Shown: positions 8,066 to 16,802 of the stretch, piece after piece
How positions within the stretch are numbered: position 1 is the stretch's first letter
How the letters are laid out: each line of letters begins with the position of its first letter
DNA from: Gemmatimonadota bacterium
Lineage (GTDB): Bacteria > Gemmatimonadota > Gemmatimonadetes > Longimicrobiales > Gaopeijiaceae
DNA length: 64,000 nt
Direction: 5' to 3'
Assembly: GCA_022571515.1 (NCBI GenBank)
Contig: JACZXQ010000005.1
Location: forward strand, 1 to 64,000
Position numbers and translations under genes: made by a program
Notes under the pieces: generated by a model
Databases searched by the model: none
What the model was told of the DNA's origin: nothing
What the model saw: the letters and a program-made list of their open reading frames with translations, nothing else

Positions 8066-9148
8066 GGCGTTGGTGCATGGCTCGGGGTTTTAGATTTCGA
8101 TGTGAGATGAAGTCATAGACCCGGGGGCCGGCACAGATGAAGTATCCGAAGCGCAGCCAGTACAAGCACGCGAAGTCTCAGTATCGGGTACGGAACTGGC
8201 CTGAGTACGAGGCCGGTCTAAAGAAGCGTGGTGACCTGACGGTCTGGCTTTCGGATGATGCGCTCGCTGCCTGGCGAGTACCGGCTGAGGGCAAGCCTGG
8301 TGGCCAACGCACCTATAGTGACGTTGCGATCGAGGCCGCACTGACGATTCGCATGGTCTTCCATCTTCCTCTTCGCCAGACCGAGGGCTTCCTCCGGTGC
8401 CTGGCGGAACTCCTCAAGATTGACCTTCCAATCCCGGACCATACGACTCTGTCTCGACGTCTGAAGAACCTCAGTGACATTCAGTTCCGCAGGCTTCCGA
8501 CCGATCGGCCTATCCACGTACTCATCGATAGTACAGGACTCAGGATTCACGTCGGCTACATGCAGAACCCGCCCAGGAACAGGGCTTGGCGCAAACTTCA
8601 CCTCGCGGTGGATGCCGATACAGGTGAGATTGTCGCGTCGGCTCTGACCGCTCGTCAAACGCATGACTGCACACCGGTCCCGGCCCTGCTTGAGCAGCTT
8701 GATGATCCCATCGAGTCCCTTTCCGCAGACGGCGCGTACGACACCAAGGCCATTTACGAAGCTGCCCATGGGCGAGGGAGAGGACGAGCGGTACGTGTGC
8801 TGATTCCACCTGGACGTGATGCCCAGCTCAGCTCGAATCCTTCGACGGCGCTGCGGGAGCGGGATCGCAACATCCGCTCGATCCGAGAACTCGGACGGCG
8901 AGATTGGCATACATCCTCAGGCTACAGCAAGCGCAGCCTGGTCGAGAATACCATGTACCGCTACAAGACGATCATCGGTCGAAGTATGCGAAGTCGGACC
9001 TTCGATGGACAGCGCGTGGAGGTCCAGCTGGCCAGTAAGATTCTCAACACGATGGCCCAGCTGGGCATGCCCGACAGCTATCGAGTGGCCTGACTTTCGC
9101 TCGGGGGATGGGGGATCTGTCTACCAGATGGAGCCATGCAACAACGCC
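8066..9148 (+). mobile_element. Complete IS5-family (IS903-like) insertion sequence
   Basis: The terminal repeats ggcgttggtgcatggctc (8066-8083) and its complement with one mismatch (9131-9148) enclose one intact transposase gene, giving an element of 1,083 bp. The repeat pattern resembles the GGCTTTGTTGCAT-type ends of the IS903 group. The 9 bp outside each end (gggagacac and ttcctgtgc) are not duplicates, so the flanks have been rearranged since insertion, or recombination occurred between copies. Confidence 0.75.
8137..9093 (+). CDS. IS5-family DDE transposase, intact
   Basis: A 318-residue transposase with an N-terminal DUF4372/DUF772-like part (RNWPEYEAGLKKRGDLTVWL) and a DDE nuclease core. 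The acidic residues are Asp131 (VLIDSTGLRIH), Asp198 (SADGAYDTKA) and Glu270 (YSKRSLVENTMYRYK), the last followed by the usual Y-x2-K helix. It starts at the ATG at 8137, 54 bp inside the left terminal repeat, and its stop is 38 bp before the right repeat region. Length and motifs are normal for the family, so it is likely active. The truncated copy at 2021-2356 is very similar but not identical in sequence, which suggests an older, related copy rather than a recent duplicate. Confidence 0.93.
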   Translation: MKYPKRSQYKHAKSQYRVRNWPEYEAGLKKRGDLTVWLSDDALAAWRVPAEGKPGGQRTYSDVAIEAALTIRMVFHLPLRQTEGFLRCLAELLKIDLPIPDHTTLSRRLKNLSDIQFRRLPTDRPIHVLIDSTGLRIHVGYMQNPPRNRAWRKLHLAVDADTGEIVASALTARQTHDCTPVPALLEQLDDPIESLSADGAYDTKAIYEAAHGRGRGRAVRVLIPPGRDAQLSSNPSTALRERDRNIRSIRELGRRDWHTSSGYSKRSLVENTMYRYKTIIGRSMRSRTFDGQRVEVQLASKILNTMAQLGMPDSYRVA

Positions 9149-10305
9149 TTCCTGTGCCCCCGCTCCCCCCACCGGCTCCAATCTCCTCCGGCCTGATGCT
9201 TGGGGAGGCACTCGCCCAAGCGCTCGTGCCGGGCACGGGGCTCTACGCCACGAAGACTCCGCAGTGGCACGACATGATCCGCGAGGCCGGCAGGATCAAG
9301 CGCATCCTGCGCGCCGACCGACCGCTCGACGGGCTCGCCGTCGATGTATACATCGAACTCTGGCGTGGACTCGCCGAACTCCATGTGGACACGGGCGAGA
9401 GCGGCCTGCGGGCGGCCGAACGTGCGGTCGCGCTGTTGCGTAGAGTGCTCGGATGGCTCGCCGAACACGGCCGCATCCGCACCTTTCCGCTGCCTCCCAC
9501 GCGCTGGAAACAAAAACTGGCGGAGGACTGGATGCAGACGCTCCGCGTTCACCGCCCCGATCAGGCTCTGCCCATCCTGCCCAGCGGAGAGCAAGGCCCG
9601 TCCTACGGTCCGGCCGAGATCAAGTTGATCTTCGATCACCTCGAAGACGTCGACGCCAGGTTCCGGATCTTGCTCGAGCTCGGAGCCGAATACCGTGGAG
9701 GTCAGGTGATCCGATGCTTCCGCTCGCACCTCAGGCTCGAGGCCACTGCGGCCGAGCCCCATGGCACGCTCAGCGTCCCAGGGGGTGGTCATCGCAAACC
9801 GGGCGGCGTCATCGTACTCGACGCCCACCAGCGCGAGGCTCTCGATCAGGCGCTCTCGAGTGAGGGCGTGCTCGGACCGCTCGAGGGTGCCCACAGGGCG
9901 GGTGCGATCACCGATTACCCGCTCTTCCCCGCAAATCGGCTGGTGCGGGGCCAGGTGCCGGTGCGTGAAGGAATAAAACCACTCCACCGTCGCACCCTGA
10001 ACGACTGGCTCGGACAACTCGAGACATCGCTCGGCATTCCACATGTGAAGGGCCGCGGGATGCACGGACTGAGGCGCGGACTCGCCACGGCGGCTGAGGA
10101 TCTCGTCGAGTCGCACGAGATCCACGAAGGGGTCGCTAACGCGCTCGGTGGCTGGAAGGGCGCGGGATCGGTGCGCGCGCGCCGTTACGTAAAGAAGCGG
10201 CCTGAGGAGGCCCGCAGGCAGGCCGCCAAGGTCCGGCAAAGAATTCGGCATCCACAGTTGCCGACAGTAGCGCCAAAAGCTCCCCCTTCCGACCCCCCGG
10301 AGTAA
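9136..10305 (+). CDS. Tyrosine-type integrase/recombinase
   Basis: A 389-residue site-specific recombinase with a SAM-like core-binding domain (about 60-140) and a catalytic domain in which I can see Arg187 (GAEYRGGQ), the box II MHGLRRGL (His310, Arg313), Trp340 (LGGWKGAGS) in the usual His/Trp place and Tyr351 (ARRYVKK). The gene points at tRNA-Pro, whose 3' end is 113 bp downstream, the classic arrangement for a genomic-island integrase. The ATG at 9136 falls inside the right repeat of the IS5-like element, so the original start may have been lost; ATG 9196 is an alternative. Three TGCGCACCCA copies follow the stop. Confidence 0.85.
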   Translation: MQQRLPVPPLPPPAPISSGLMLGEALAQALVPGTGLYATKTPQWHDMIREAGRIKRILRADRPLDGLAVDVYIELWRGLAELHVDTGESGLRAAERAVALLRRVLGWLAEHGRIRTFPLPPTRWKQKLAEDWMQTLRVHRPDQALPILPSGEQGPSYGPAEIKLIFDHLEDVDARFRILLELGAEYRGGQVIRCFRSHLRLEATAAEPHGTLSVPGGGHRKPGGVIVLDAHQREALDQALSSEGVLGPLEGAHRAGAITDYPLFPANRLVRGQVPVREGIKPLHRRTLNDWLGQLETSLGIPHVKGRGMHGLRRGLATAAEDLVESHEIHEGVANALGGWKGAGSVRARRYVKKRPEEARRQAAKVRQRIRHPQLPTVAPKAPPSDPPE

Positions 10306-10313
10306 CGTCGAAA

Positions 10314-10346
10314 TGCGCACCCACCTGCGCACCCACTGCGCACCCA
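10314..10346 (+). repeat. Three direct copies of TGCGCACCCA after the integrase
   Basis: Copies start at 10314, 10326 and 10337 (spacing 12 and 11 bp), 8 bp after the integrase stop. The same unit occurs twice at 1772-1793. They are candidate integrase arm sites. Confidence 0.5.
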
Positions 10347-10377
10347 GCCCTTTTTCCCACTTCTCAGCACCAGACGC

Positions 10378-10414
10378 AAAAAAGCGGAAGGCCTTATGTC
10401 TAAAGGCCTCCCGC
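10378..10414 (-). terminator. Rho-independent terminator of tRNA-Pro
   Basis: On the reverse strand a hairpin with 12 of 13 paired bases (10384-10396 with 10402-10414) is followed by six T (10383-10378). It begins 5 bp after the tRNA 3' end. Confidence 0.8.
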
Positions 10415-10418
10415 CTAG

Positions 10419-10492
10419 TCGGGGCGCCCGGATTCGAACCGGGGACCTCCTGCTCCCAAAGCAGGCGCGCTACCGAGCTGCGCCACGCCCCG
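10419..10492 (-). tRNA. tRNA-Pro (anticodon TGG)
   Basis: The reverse strand starts CGGGGCGTGGCGCAGCTCGG and folds as a cloverleaf: 7-bp acceptor cggggcg/cgccccg, D arm with GCTCGGTAGC, anticodon arm cctgc-tttggga-gcagg with anticodon TGG, and T arm with GGTTCGAATCC. CCA is not encoded. The gene lies downstream of rdgB on the same strand and is flanked on its 3' side by the integrase, so it is the likely attachment site of the mobile zone. Confidence 0.95.
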
Positions 10493-10610
10493 TGTGTGGT
10501 GTGCACCAATAATTTACACCAGAGGAAGGTCGCGCTGGCGGCGGTGGGTGTCCAGCTTCGCTCGTCGTGGGTGTCGCGACGAGCGGGACTGTCCTGGCGG
10601 CGCCACCGGC

Positions 10611-11243
10611 CTAGCAGCGGATCACATTCTCCAGATGGCGTGCCAACGCTCGGAACGCTTTCCCGCGATGGCTGCGCCCGTTCTTGGTGTCCTGGGATAT
10701 CTCCGCGAACGTCTTGCCGAGTTCCTCGTCGAAGAAGAGCGGATCGTAGCCGAACCCGCCTGAGCCTCGGGGGTCTGCGAGAATGACACCGTGTGCCTGG
10801 CCCTCGAAGGCCAGGGCCTCCCCTTCCCCCCCCGTGTCCAACACCGCAACGCACACGTAGTGGGCCGTGCGGGCTTCCCGGGGTGAGTTCTCCAACGACT
10901 CGAGCAGGTAGGCGTTGTTCGCTTCGTCCAAGTCGGCTCCATCGAGGTTACGCGCTCCGGGCGCGAATCGCTTCGAGCGGACACCTGGCGCGCCATCGAG
11001 CAGGTCCACGGCGATGCCGGAATCATCGGCGACGGTGGCGATGCCGCTGCGTTTCCGGAAGTAGGCCGCCTTGGACCGCGCGTTGGCCTCGAAGGTGTCG
11101 TACGGCTCGAGATCATCCTCTTCTGGCTCGGGCGTGAGGCTCAGGTCAGTGAGGCTCAACAGGTGCACGCCTCCCAGGTCACCGAGGATGCGGCGGATCT
11201 CGACCAGCTTGTGGACACCGCGCGTCGCGACCAGCAGGTCCAT
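10611..11243 (-). CDS. rdgB: XTP/dITP diphosphatase (non-canonical purine NTP pyrophosphatase)
   Basis: A 210-residue HAM1/RdgB enzyme that hydrolyses dITP, XTP and dHAPTP to monophosphates and pyrophosphate, keeping deaminated purines out of nucleic acids. Typical segments are VATRGVHKLVEIRRIL (with Val-Ala-Thr-Arg in place of the usual ATxNxxK), FEANARSKA, TVADDSGIAVDLLDGAPGV (the metal-site acidic pair) and GGFGYDPLFF, ending with SHRGKAF. Length is normal. The ATG at 11243 directly abuts the rph stop region, so the two are co-transcribed, as in many bacteria. Confidence 0.95.
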   Translation of the reverse strand: MDLLVATRGVHKLVEIRRILGDLGGVHLLSLTDLSLTPEPEEDDLEPYDTFEANARSKAAYFRKRSGIATVADDSGIAVDLLDGAPGVRSKRFAPGARNLDGADLDEANNAYLLESLENSPREARTAHYVCVAVLDTGGEGEALAFEGQAHGVILADPRGSGGFGYDPLFFDEELGKTFAEISQDTKNGRSHRGKAFRALARHLENVIRC

Positions 11244-11957
11244 CTATCCGGCCAGCGCCTGGTCTTGGAAGGCCGTGAGCCGCCGGATGCCATCGAGTGC
11301 GATGTCGAGGAGGTCGTCCAGTTCCTCGCGTGAAAACGGCTCCTTCTCCGCAGTGCCCTGCACTTCCACGAGACGGCCCGAAGCCGTGGCGACCACGTTC
11401 ATGTCGACTTGAGCCGACGAGTCCTCTTCGTAGTTCAGATCGAGGCAGGCGACACCATCGACGATGCCGACACTCACCGCCGTTACCATCTCACGGATCG
11501 GATTGCGGGCGATCAACCCTTCCCCCACCAGCTTGCGGCAAGCCGCCTCGAGTGCCACACAGGCACCCGTAATGGCCGCCGTACGGGTGCCGCCGTCCGC
11601 CTCGAGGACATCGCAGTCGACGATGATGGTTCTTTCGCCCAATGCGCGGAGGTCGATCACGGACCTCAGTGACCGTCCGATGAGGCGTTGGATCTCCTGG
11701 GTGCGCCCGCCTACGGTGCCCCGCTCGCGCCTGCTACGGGTGTGCGTGGCGCGGGGTAGCATGCTGTACTCGGCGGTAACCCAACCGGTCCCCCGCCCCG
11801 CCCTCCAGTCGGGCACCCGCTCCTCGACGCTCGCCGCACATAGGACTTGGGTATGGCCGGCGCTGATGAGGCACGAGCCCTCGGCGTGCCGCGCTTTGCC
11901 CAGTTCCATCGTGACGGGTCGTAGTTCGCCGGGATTTCGCCCGTCGGGCCGGCTCAT
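11244..11957 (-). CDS. rph: Ribonuclease PH
   Basis: A 237-residue phosphorolytic 3'-5' exoribonuclease that trims tRNA 3' ends. Diagnostic segments are [84 protein letters not shown] and [17 protein letters not shown]. The start ATG at 11957 is set by this conserved N-terminus, although the frame is open far upstream. It overlaps the end of the HldE nucleotidyltransferase gene by 4 bp and is followed at once by rdgB, so all four genes hemC to rdgB probably form one transcript. Confidence 0.95.
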   Translation of the reverse strand: MSRPDGRNPGELRPVTMELGKARHAEGSCLISAGHTQVLCAASVEERVPDWRAGRGTGWVTAEYSMLPRATHTRSRRERGTVGGRTQEIQRLIGRSLRSVIDLRALGERTIIVDCDVLEADGGTRTAAITGACVALEAACRKLVGEGLIARNPIREMVTAVSVGIVDGVACLDLNYEEDSSAQVDMNVVATASGRLVEVQGTAEKEPFSREELDDLLDIALDGIRRLTAFQDQALAG

Positions 11958-12445
11958 GAGTCGCTCTCCCTCAGTTGCTGGATCAGTTCTGAGGTGGAGC
12001 GACCCTGCACGTAGGGGATGACGACCACACGTCCGCCCCCACGCTCTACGATGTCGGCCCCCACGATCTCCTCCGGCGTGTAGTCGCCGCCCTTCACGAG
12101 CACATCCGGCTGCAGGGCCGCGATCAACTCGGCGGGCGTGTCCTCGTCGAAGAGCGTGACCGCGGTGACGGAGGAGAGAGCGGCGAGAACGAGCGCCCGG
12201 TCCCCTTCGGGAACGAGCGGCCGCCCGGAGCCCTTGAGGCGTGCCACGGATGCGTCGGTGTTCACGCCGACCACGAGCGCATCGCCCAGCAGGCGAGCTT
12301 GCTCCAGGTACATCACGTGGCCACGGTGCAGGATGTCGAAGCAACCGTTGGTGAACACCACGCGCCCATCTCTCGGAGGACCGTAACGCGTGATGCAATC
12401 TGGCCCCGCGAGGACCTTGCCGGCGGCGGCGGAAGGTTCGGTCAT
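11954..12445 (-). CDS. rfaE2: D-glycero-beta-D-manno-heptose 1-phosphate adenylyltransferase
   Basis: A 163-residue nucleotidyltransferase equal to the C-terminal domain of E. coli HldE. It would make ADP-heptose for the LPS inner core. Motifs are [19 protein letters not shown] (the HxGH signature), [17 protein letters not shown] and [15 protein letters not shown], with the C-terminal GRSTSELIQ. The N-terminal kinase domain of HldE is not fused but is encoded separately at 49342-50340. The start ATG overlaps the hemC 3' end by 4 bp. Placement between hemC and rph suggests simple co-transcription rather than a shared pathway. Confidence 0.9.
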   Translation of the reverse strand: MTEPSAAAGKVLAGPDCITRYGPPRDGRVVFTNGCFDILHRGHVMYLEQARLLGDALVVGVNTDASVARLKGSGRPLVPEGDRALVLAALSSVTAVTLFDEDTPAELIAALQPDVLVKGGDYTPEEIVGADIVERGGGRVVVIPYVQGRSTSELIQQLRESDS

Positions 12446-13386
12446 GGGCCCAAAGCTCCGTCCGCCTCAGCCGCCTCGAGCAACGCATTCGCCCCTCGGT
12501 CTATCAGGGTCTGAGCGGTGCGCCGGCCCAACTCTGCTGGATCATGTGCGCTACCCGTGAGGTCGGCGCGCACCAGATGCCGTCCGTCCGGACTCGCCAC
12601 CATGGCCCATAGGCGGAGTCCGTCGGCGTAGGTCAGCCCAAGGGCGCCGACGGGCACGTGGCAGCCGCCACCCAGCGCGGCGAGGAGTGCCCGCTCGGCG
12701 GCGACGGCCATCTCGGTCTCCCGGTGGCGAAGAGGCTCCAAGAGCGCGCGGGTCTCCTCGTCGTCGGTGCGTGTTACGATCCCGAGGGCGCCCTGGGCAG
12801 GAGCCGGCAGCCAGGAGGTGCGCTCCATCCACTCACCGATGCGCTCCTCCAGTCCCAGACGAAGGAGGCCCGCGCCCGCGAGTATCACCGCGTCGTAGTC
12901 GCCCGCATCGACCTTGGCCAAGCGCGTATCCACGTTGCCCCGGATGTCGCGCACTTCCAGGTCGGGCCGGAATGCGCGGGCCAGCGCCGCGCGTCGCAGC
13001 GAGCTCGTGCCTAGGATCGCGCCTTCGGCCAGGCCGACCAGCGTGGTACGCGATCCGGCGGGCCCGACGATGACGTCACGAGGGTCCACCCGCTTTGCCG
13101 TGGCTGTCACGCACAGCCTGGGGTCCATATCGGTGGGTAGGTCCTTGAGGGAGTGCACCGCAAACTGGATGCGGCCTTCAAGAAGGGCGCTGTCCAACTC
13201 CTGGGTGAAGAGGCCCTTGCCGCCGATCTCGGGTAGCGGCCGATCCTGGATGGCATCCCCGGTGGTCTTGATGACTTCCAACTCCACGCTCGCGGCGCCC
13301 AGGGCCTCGACCGCGGCGGCCACCGTTCGGCTTTGGGTGAGAGCCAGCTTCGAGCCGCGGGATCCCAACTTGAGCATGGTCGTCAT
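12442..13386 (-). CDS. hemC: Hydroxymethylbilane synthase (porphobilinogen deaminase)
   Basis: A 314-residue enzyme that polymerises four porphobilinogen molecules into hydroxymethylbilane in haem synthesis. Seen: [84 protein letters not shown] and the cofactor-anchoring Cys in [11 protein letters not shown]. The start is ATG 13386 (or 13377); upstream codons lack family similarity. It begins 3 bp beyond the stop of the last antiporter subunit, so it is coupled to the Mrp operon. The haem product is relevant to the nitrate reductase and cytochrome genes further along. Confidence 0.95.
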   Translation of the reverse strand: MTTMLKLGSRGSKLALTQSRTVAAAVEALGAASVELEVIKTTGDAIQDRPLPEIGGKGLFTQELDSALLEGRIQFAVHSLKDLPTDMDPRLCVTATAKRVDPRDVIVGPAGSRTTLVGLAEGAILGTSSLRRAALARAFRPDLEVRDIRGNVDTRLAKVDAGDYDAVILAGAGLLRLGLEERIGEWMERTSWLPAPAQGALGIVTRTDDEETRALLEPLRHRETEMAVAAERALLAALGGGCHVPVGALGLTYADGLRLWAMVASPDGRHLVRADLTGSAHDPAELGRRTAQTLIDRGANALLEAAEADGALGP

Positions 13387-13388
13387 GA

Positions 13389-15068
13389 TCAGAAATAGAA
13401 CACCAGATAGGCGCCCAGGAGTATGGCGACCCAAAGAACCATGCTGCCCGTCGGCCACGTCTGGGCCAGGACACCATGGGGTCCGTGGTGCCTGAACAGC
13501 TCATCGGTGAACGTCCGCGCGCGCGCCACGGTGGCGCCCAGCACACGTGCCCGCATACGCGTTGTGCGCACGGCGAGCTCTCGGCCTAGTGCCGTGCCGA
13601 AGCGCCGATAAAACCAGTCGAAGTCGAGTGAGATGGTCAGCGTACGCTGCATCTGAGGGAGCAGCACGAAGAAGGCCAGGCCCGCGAACAACAGCAACTG
13701 CGACTGGGCCACCACGTGCGAGATCGTGTACGGTACGAACTCGACCGCGTACGGCAGGATGTCGTAGAGCGGCTTCGGGTAGACGCCGAGTCCGACACAC
13801 AGGAATGCGAAGAACAGCATGGGCACCCGCATGTTCATCGGGGGATCCGGGGGGCGTAGCCCCGAGTCCTTCTGGAAGAACACGAACCACGGGAACTTGA
13901 TGCCCGCGTGCAGGAAAACACCGGCCGAGGCGGCGGTCAGAAGGAACCAGACAACGGCGAGGTGTTGGTCGACGGCTCCCTGCGCGATCATCGACTTGGA
14001 CACGAAGCCCGAGGTGAACGGGAACGCCGAGATCGCCAACGCGCCAATGCCGCCACAAAGAGTCGTGAGGGGCATGGTCCTGAACAGGCCACCCAGGTCG
14101 GTACACTTCCTCCTTCCGGTCTGGTACATCACGCTCCCGGCCGACATCAGCAGTAGCGCTTTGTAGATGATGTGCGCGAACGCGTGCGAGGCCGCCCCGT
14201 TGAGCGCCATCTCGGTGCCGATCCCGATCCCGATGACCATGAAGCCCACCTGATTGACGATCGAGTAGGCCAGGATGCGGCGCATGTCGTTCTCGAGCAG
14301 GGCGTAGATAATCCCGTAGAAGACCATGTAGAGGCCCACAGGTATCAGGATCCAGGTGCCCGGGAAGGCGACCCACAACGCGAAGACGGCCGTTTTGGTG
14401 GTGAACGCGGAAAGGAACACCATTCCGCTCGGGCTGGCCTCTGGGTACGCGTCCGAGATCCACGCGGACAGGGGCGGCGCGCCTGCGTTGATCAAGAAAC
14501 CGATGAGAATCAGGACTCGGCCGAACGAGTCGGGCTGCATCGCCTCGAAGGCGACCGACCCCGTGTCCGCGATGTGCGACACGATCCCGATCATCAGGAT
14601 CACGCCCCCGAGGAGATGGACCAGCAGGTAGCGCATGCCGGCCTCGAAGGCCTTCGGCTGGTCGGACGCCCACACCACGAGGGTCGAGCCCACCGCCATG
14701 AGCTCCCAGAACACGAACACCGTGATCAGGTCGCCCGCCGAAGTGATGGCGATCGCGCTGCCCGCGTAGGCGAAGGCGGCCGCGAGTTCGAGCGTGCGGG
14801 CCTGGCGGATCGCGAAGAGGCCGCCGGCGAACGCCATGATGCAGAACACGGTGCCGAACAGACGACCCACGGGGCTGCCGTGTACGGGCGTGAGCTGGTA
14901 GTCCAGGAACGAGAGCGTGACCGCCGGTCCATCGGGGACGAGCCATACGGCCCAGAGCGTGAGCAAGGGCAGGCCCAGGACGAGCGCCTCCTTCACCCGC
15001 CCACGTACGAACGGGATCAGCAAACCCCCTGCGACCAGGATCAGCCCCGGTGGGAAGCTAGCCGTCAA
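13389..15068 (-). CDS. Mrp-type antiporter subunit, NuoL/M/N-like (third copy)
   Basis: A 559-residue membrane protein of the proton-pumping antiporter-like family, with about 14 predicted helices and an extended amphipathic C-terminus (RTTRMRARVLGATVARARTF). The helix-5 glutamate is present in FVFWELMAVGSTLVVW; HAFAHIIYKALLLMSAGS holds the His/Lys pattern of helix 7-8; GGIGALAISAFPFTSGFVSK is the usual discontinuous helix 12 region. It overlaps the 84-residue gene upstream by 11 bp and is followed by hemC. It most resembles the NuoL/MrpA N-terminal type or an extra MrpD; which of these cannot be settled by eye. It probably forms one ion channel of the complex. Confidence 0.85.
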   Translation of the reverse strand: MTASFPPGLILVAGGLLIPFVRGRVKEALVLGLPLLTLWAVWLVPDGPAVTLSFLDYQLTPVHGSPVGRLFGTVFCIMAFAGGLFAIRQARTLELAAAFAYAGSAIAITSAGDLITVFVFWELMAVGSTLVVWASDQPKAFEAGMRYLLVHLLGGVILMIGIVSHIADTGSVAFEAMQPDSFGRVLILIGFLINAGAPPLSAWISDAYPEASPSGMVFLSAFTTKTAVFALWVAFPGTWILIPVGLYMVFYGIIYALLENDMRRILAYSIVNQVGFMVIGIGIGTEMALNGAASHAFAHIIYKALLLMSAGSVMYQTGRRKCTDLGGLFRTMPLTTLCGGIGALAISAFPFTSGFVSKSMIAQGAVDQHLAVVWFLLTAASAGVFLHAGIKFPWFVFFQKDSGLRPPDPPMNMRVPMLFFAFLCVGLGVYPKPLYDILPYAVEFVPYTISHVVAQSQLLLFAGLAFFVLLPQMQRTLTISLDFDWFYRRFGTALGRELAVRTTRMRARVLGATVARARTFTDELFRHHGPHGVLAQTWPTGSMVLWVAILLGAYLVFYF

Positions 15069-15312
15069 AGTACGTATCCCGCCGCTTGAGGAAGACGCTC
15101 AAAACCTTGGATACGACGATCATGCCCACACAGGTGAGGAACCCGTACCACGCGTAGAATCCGAAACTACCCTCGATCCCGAAATCCTCATGCTGATCAA
15201 TGATGAAGTCGGGCGCCACTGTGGCCGCGAGCACGCCGATGAACACGATCCGCAGCACGCGAATCGAGCCGGGGCGCACCAGCCAGTGGTCGTCGTGGCC
15301 GTTGCCGGTCAT
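15058..15312 (-). CDS. Small two-helix membrane protein of the antiporter operon
   Basis: An 84-residue protein with one hydrophobic helix near residues 18-37 and a second at about 53-72, ending KRRDTYFDG. The segment GFYAWYGFLTCVGMIVVSK resembles small proteins often found between antiporter subunits in similar operons. It overlaps the genes on both sides (4 bp upstream, 11 bp downstream), so it is tightly coupled and is probably an accessory or assembly subunit. No enzymatic motif is visible. Confidence 0.7.
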   Translation of the reverse strand: MTGNGHDDHWLVRPGSIRVLRIVFIGVLAATVAPDFIIDQHEDFGIEGSFGFYAWYGFLTCVGMIVVSKVLSVFLKRRDTYFDG

Positions 15313-16802
15313 GGTCCGCCCCCTGTGAACGCGTGCGCCAGGGCGAGTGGCACATCCGGGAAGAAGAACAACAGCACGGTCAGGACCGCGGTGGCCGAGA
15401 GCGCCATGACGATGGGCAGTGGCGCCTCGCCGTGACCGCGGCTGTCGCCATTCCCGCCGATCGGAGCTTCCTCCTCCATGAAGAACGCCATGTATACGAT
15501 CGGCACGAAGTAGGCCGCGTTGAGCAGGGTGCTCACCACCAGGATTCCCATCACCAGGAACTGGTCAGCCTCGAAGGCGCCCAGCAGGATGTACCACTTG
15601 CTGACGAACCCGCCGGCAGGGGGCAGCCCGATCATCGAGAGTGCGCCGATCGCGAAGGCACCCATCGTCCAGGGCATTCGTCGGCCGATCCCCTTGAGTT
15701 GGCCGATCTCCGTCTTGTGCGCCGCGGTGTAGATCGAGCCCGCCGCGAAGAAGAGCGTGATCTTCCCGAACGCGTGCGCCACGATGTGGAGCCCCGCGCC
15801 GGCGGCCGAGATGGGCACGAAGATGGCCGCCGAGAGCACGATGTACGAGAGCTGGCTGATCGTGGAATAGGCCAGCATGCGCTTGAGGTTGCCCTGCTCG
15901 AGGGCGATCCGGAGAGCGACGACGGACGCGGCGATCACGGTGAAGCCGGCGGCGTAGAGCAGCCACCGCGTGCTCGGCTCGGCCTGAAGCAGCTCGAACC
16001 CGAACACGTAGACCAGGACCTTCACCACGCTGAACACACCGGCCTTCACCACCGCGACCGCGTGCAGGAGGGCGCTCACCGGTGTGGGGGCGACCATCGC
16101 GGCAGGCAGCCAGCGATGGACAGGCATGATCGCGGCCTTGCCGATCCCGAACATGAACAGGAACAGCAGCAGCCCCACCTGGGCACCCTCGAGGTGGCCG
16201 GACAGGATGCCGCCCTCCGTGAACTCGGTGGTTCCGGTGGCCTGCCACGTCCACACGATTGCGAAGAACAGCAGGCCGATCGACGTCGTCATGAGAATGC
16301 CGAGGTACGCTCGCCCGCCACGCTTCGCGTCCTCGGTGCCCTTGTGCGTGACGAGCGGGTAGGTCGAGAGGGTCAGCGCCTCGTAGAACACGAACAGGGT
16401 GAGCAGATTGCCTGCGAACGCGACGCCGATCGCGGCGGCTATCGCAATGGCGAAGAAGACGTAGAATCGGGTCTGGTGCGATTCGCCGTTGCCCCTCATG
16501 TAGCCGATGGAATACAGCGAGTTCACGGGCCACAGCAGTGCCGCGACACCCGCGAAAATCATCCCGAGCGGCTCCACGGTGAACCGAAGCTGGATTCCGG
16601 GGACCCATTCGACCAGGTCGACGCTAGGCCGGGCTCCGGCCAGCACCTCCGGAACCAACGAGGCCACCACGAACAGCAGCGCGGCGCCCGTGGCCAGTGT
16701 CACCGCCTCCCTCAGGTTGGGCAGGCTCCCGGTCGCCGCGATGAGTACCGCGCCGGCCAGCGGAATGGCGAAAGCCAGGACTACGCTGGTCTCCGGGCTC
16801 AT
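15309..16802 (-). CDS. Mrp-type antiporter subunit D-like (second copy)
   Basis: A 497-residue NuoM/MrpD-type integral membrane protein. Family marks include the helix-5 glutamate in FVFYEALTLSTYPLV, the P-V-S-A-LLHAVAVVKAG region with the helix-7 Lys, AYSTISQLSYIVLSAAIF and GLPPAGGFVSKWYI. About 13-14 helices are expected. It overlaps the subunit upstream by 4 bp and the small gene downstream by 4 bp. Together with the copies at 13389 and 16799 it gives three antiporter-like channels in one operon. Confidence 0.87.
   Translation of the reverse strand: MSPETSVVLAFAIPLAGAVLIAATGSLPNLREAVTLATGAALLFVVASLVPEVLAGARPSVDLVEWVPGIQLRFTVEPLGMIFAGVAALLWPVNSLYSIGYMRGNGESHQTRFYVFFAIAIAAAIGVAFAGNLLTLFVFYEALTLSTYPLVTHKGTEDAKRGGRAYLGILMTTSIGLLFFAIVWTWQATGTTEFTEGGILSGHLEGAQVGLLLFLFMFGIGKAAIMPVHRWLPAAMVAPTPVSALLHAVAVVKAGVFSVVKVLVYVFGFELLQAEPSTRWLLYAAGFTVIAASVVALRIALEQGNLKRMLAYSTISQLSYIVLSAAIFVPISAAGAGLHIVAHAFGKITLFFAAGSIYTAAHKTEIGQLKGIGRRMPWTMGAFAIGALSMIGLPPAGGFVSKWYILLGAFEADQFLVMGILVVSTLLNAAYFVPIVYMAFFMEEEAPIGGNGDSRGHGEAPLPIVMALSATAVLTVLLFFFPDVPLALAHAFTGGGP

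Noticed and set aside
9121-10854. 577-codon open frame on the minus strand over the integrase, tRNA-Pro and rdgB
   Set aside because: It runs through a tRNA and two well-recognised genes; its protein is low-complexity Arg/Gly/Pro-rich with no family motif. It is an effect of high GC.
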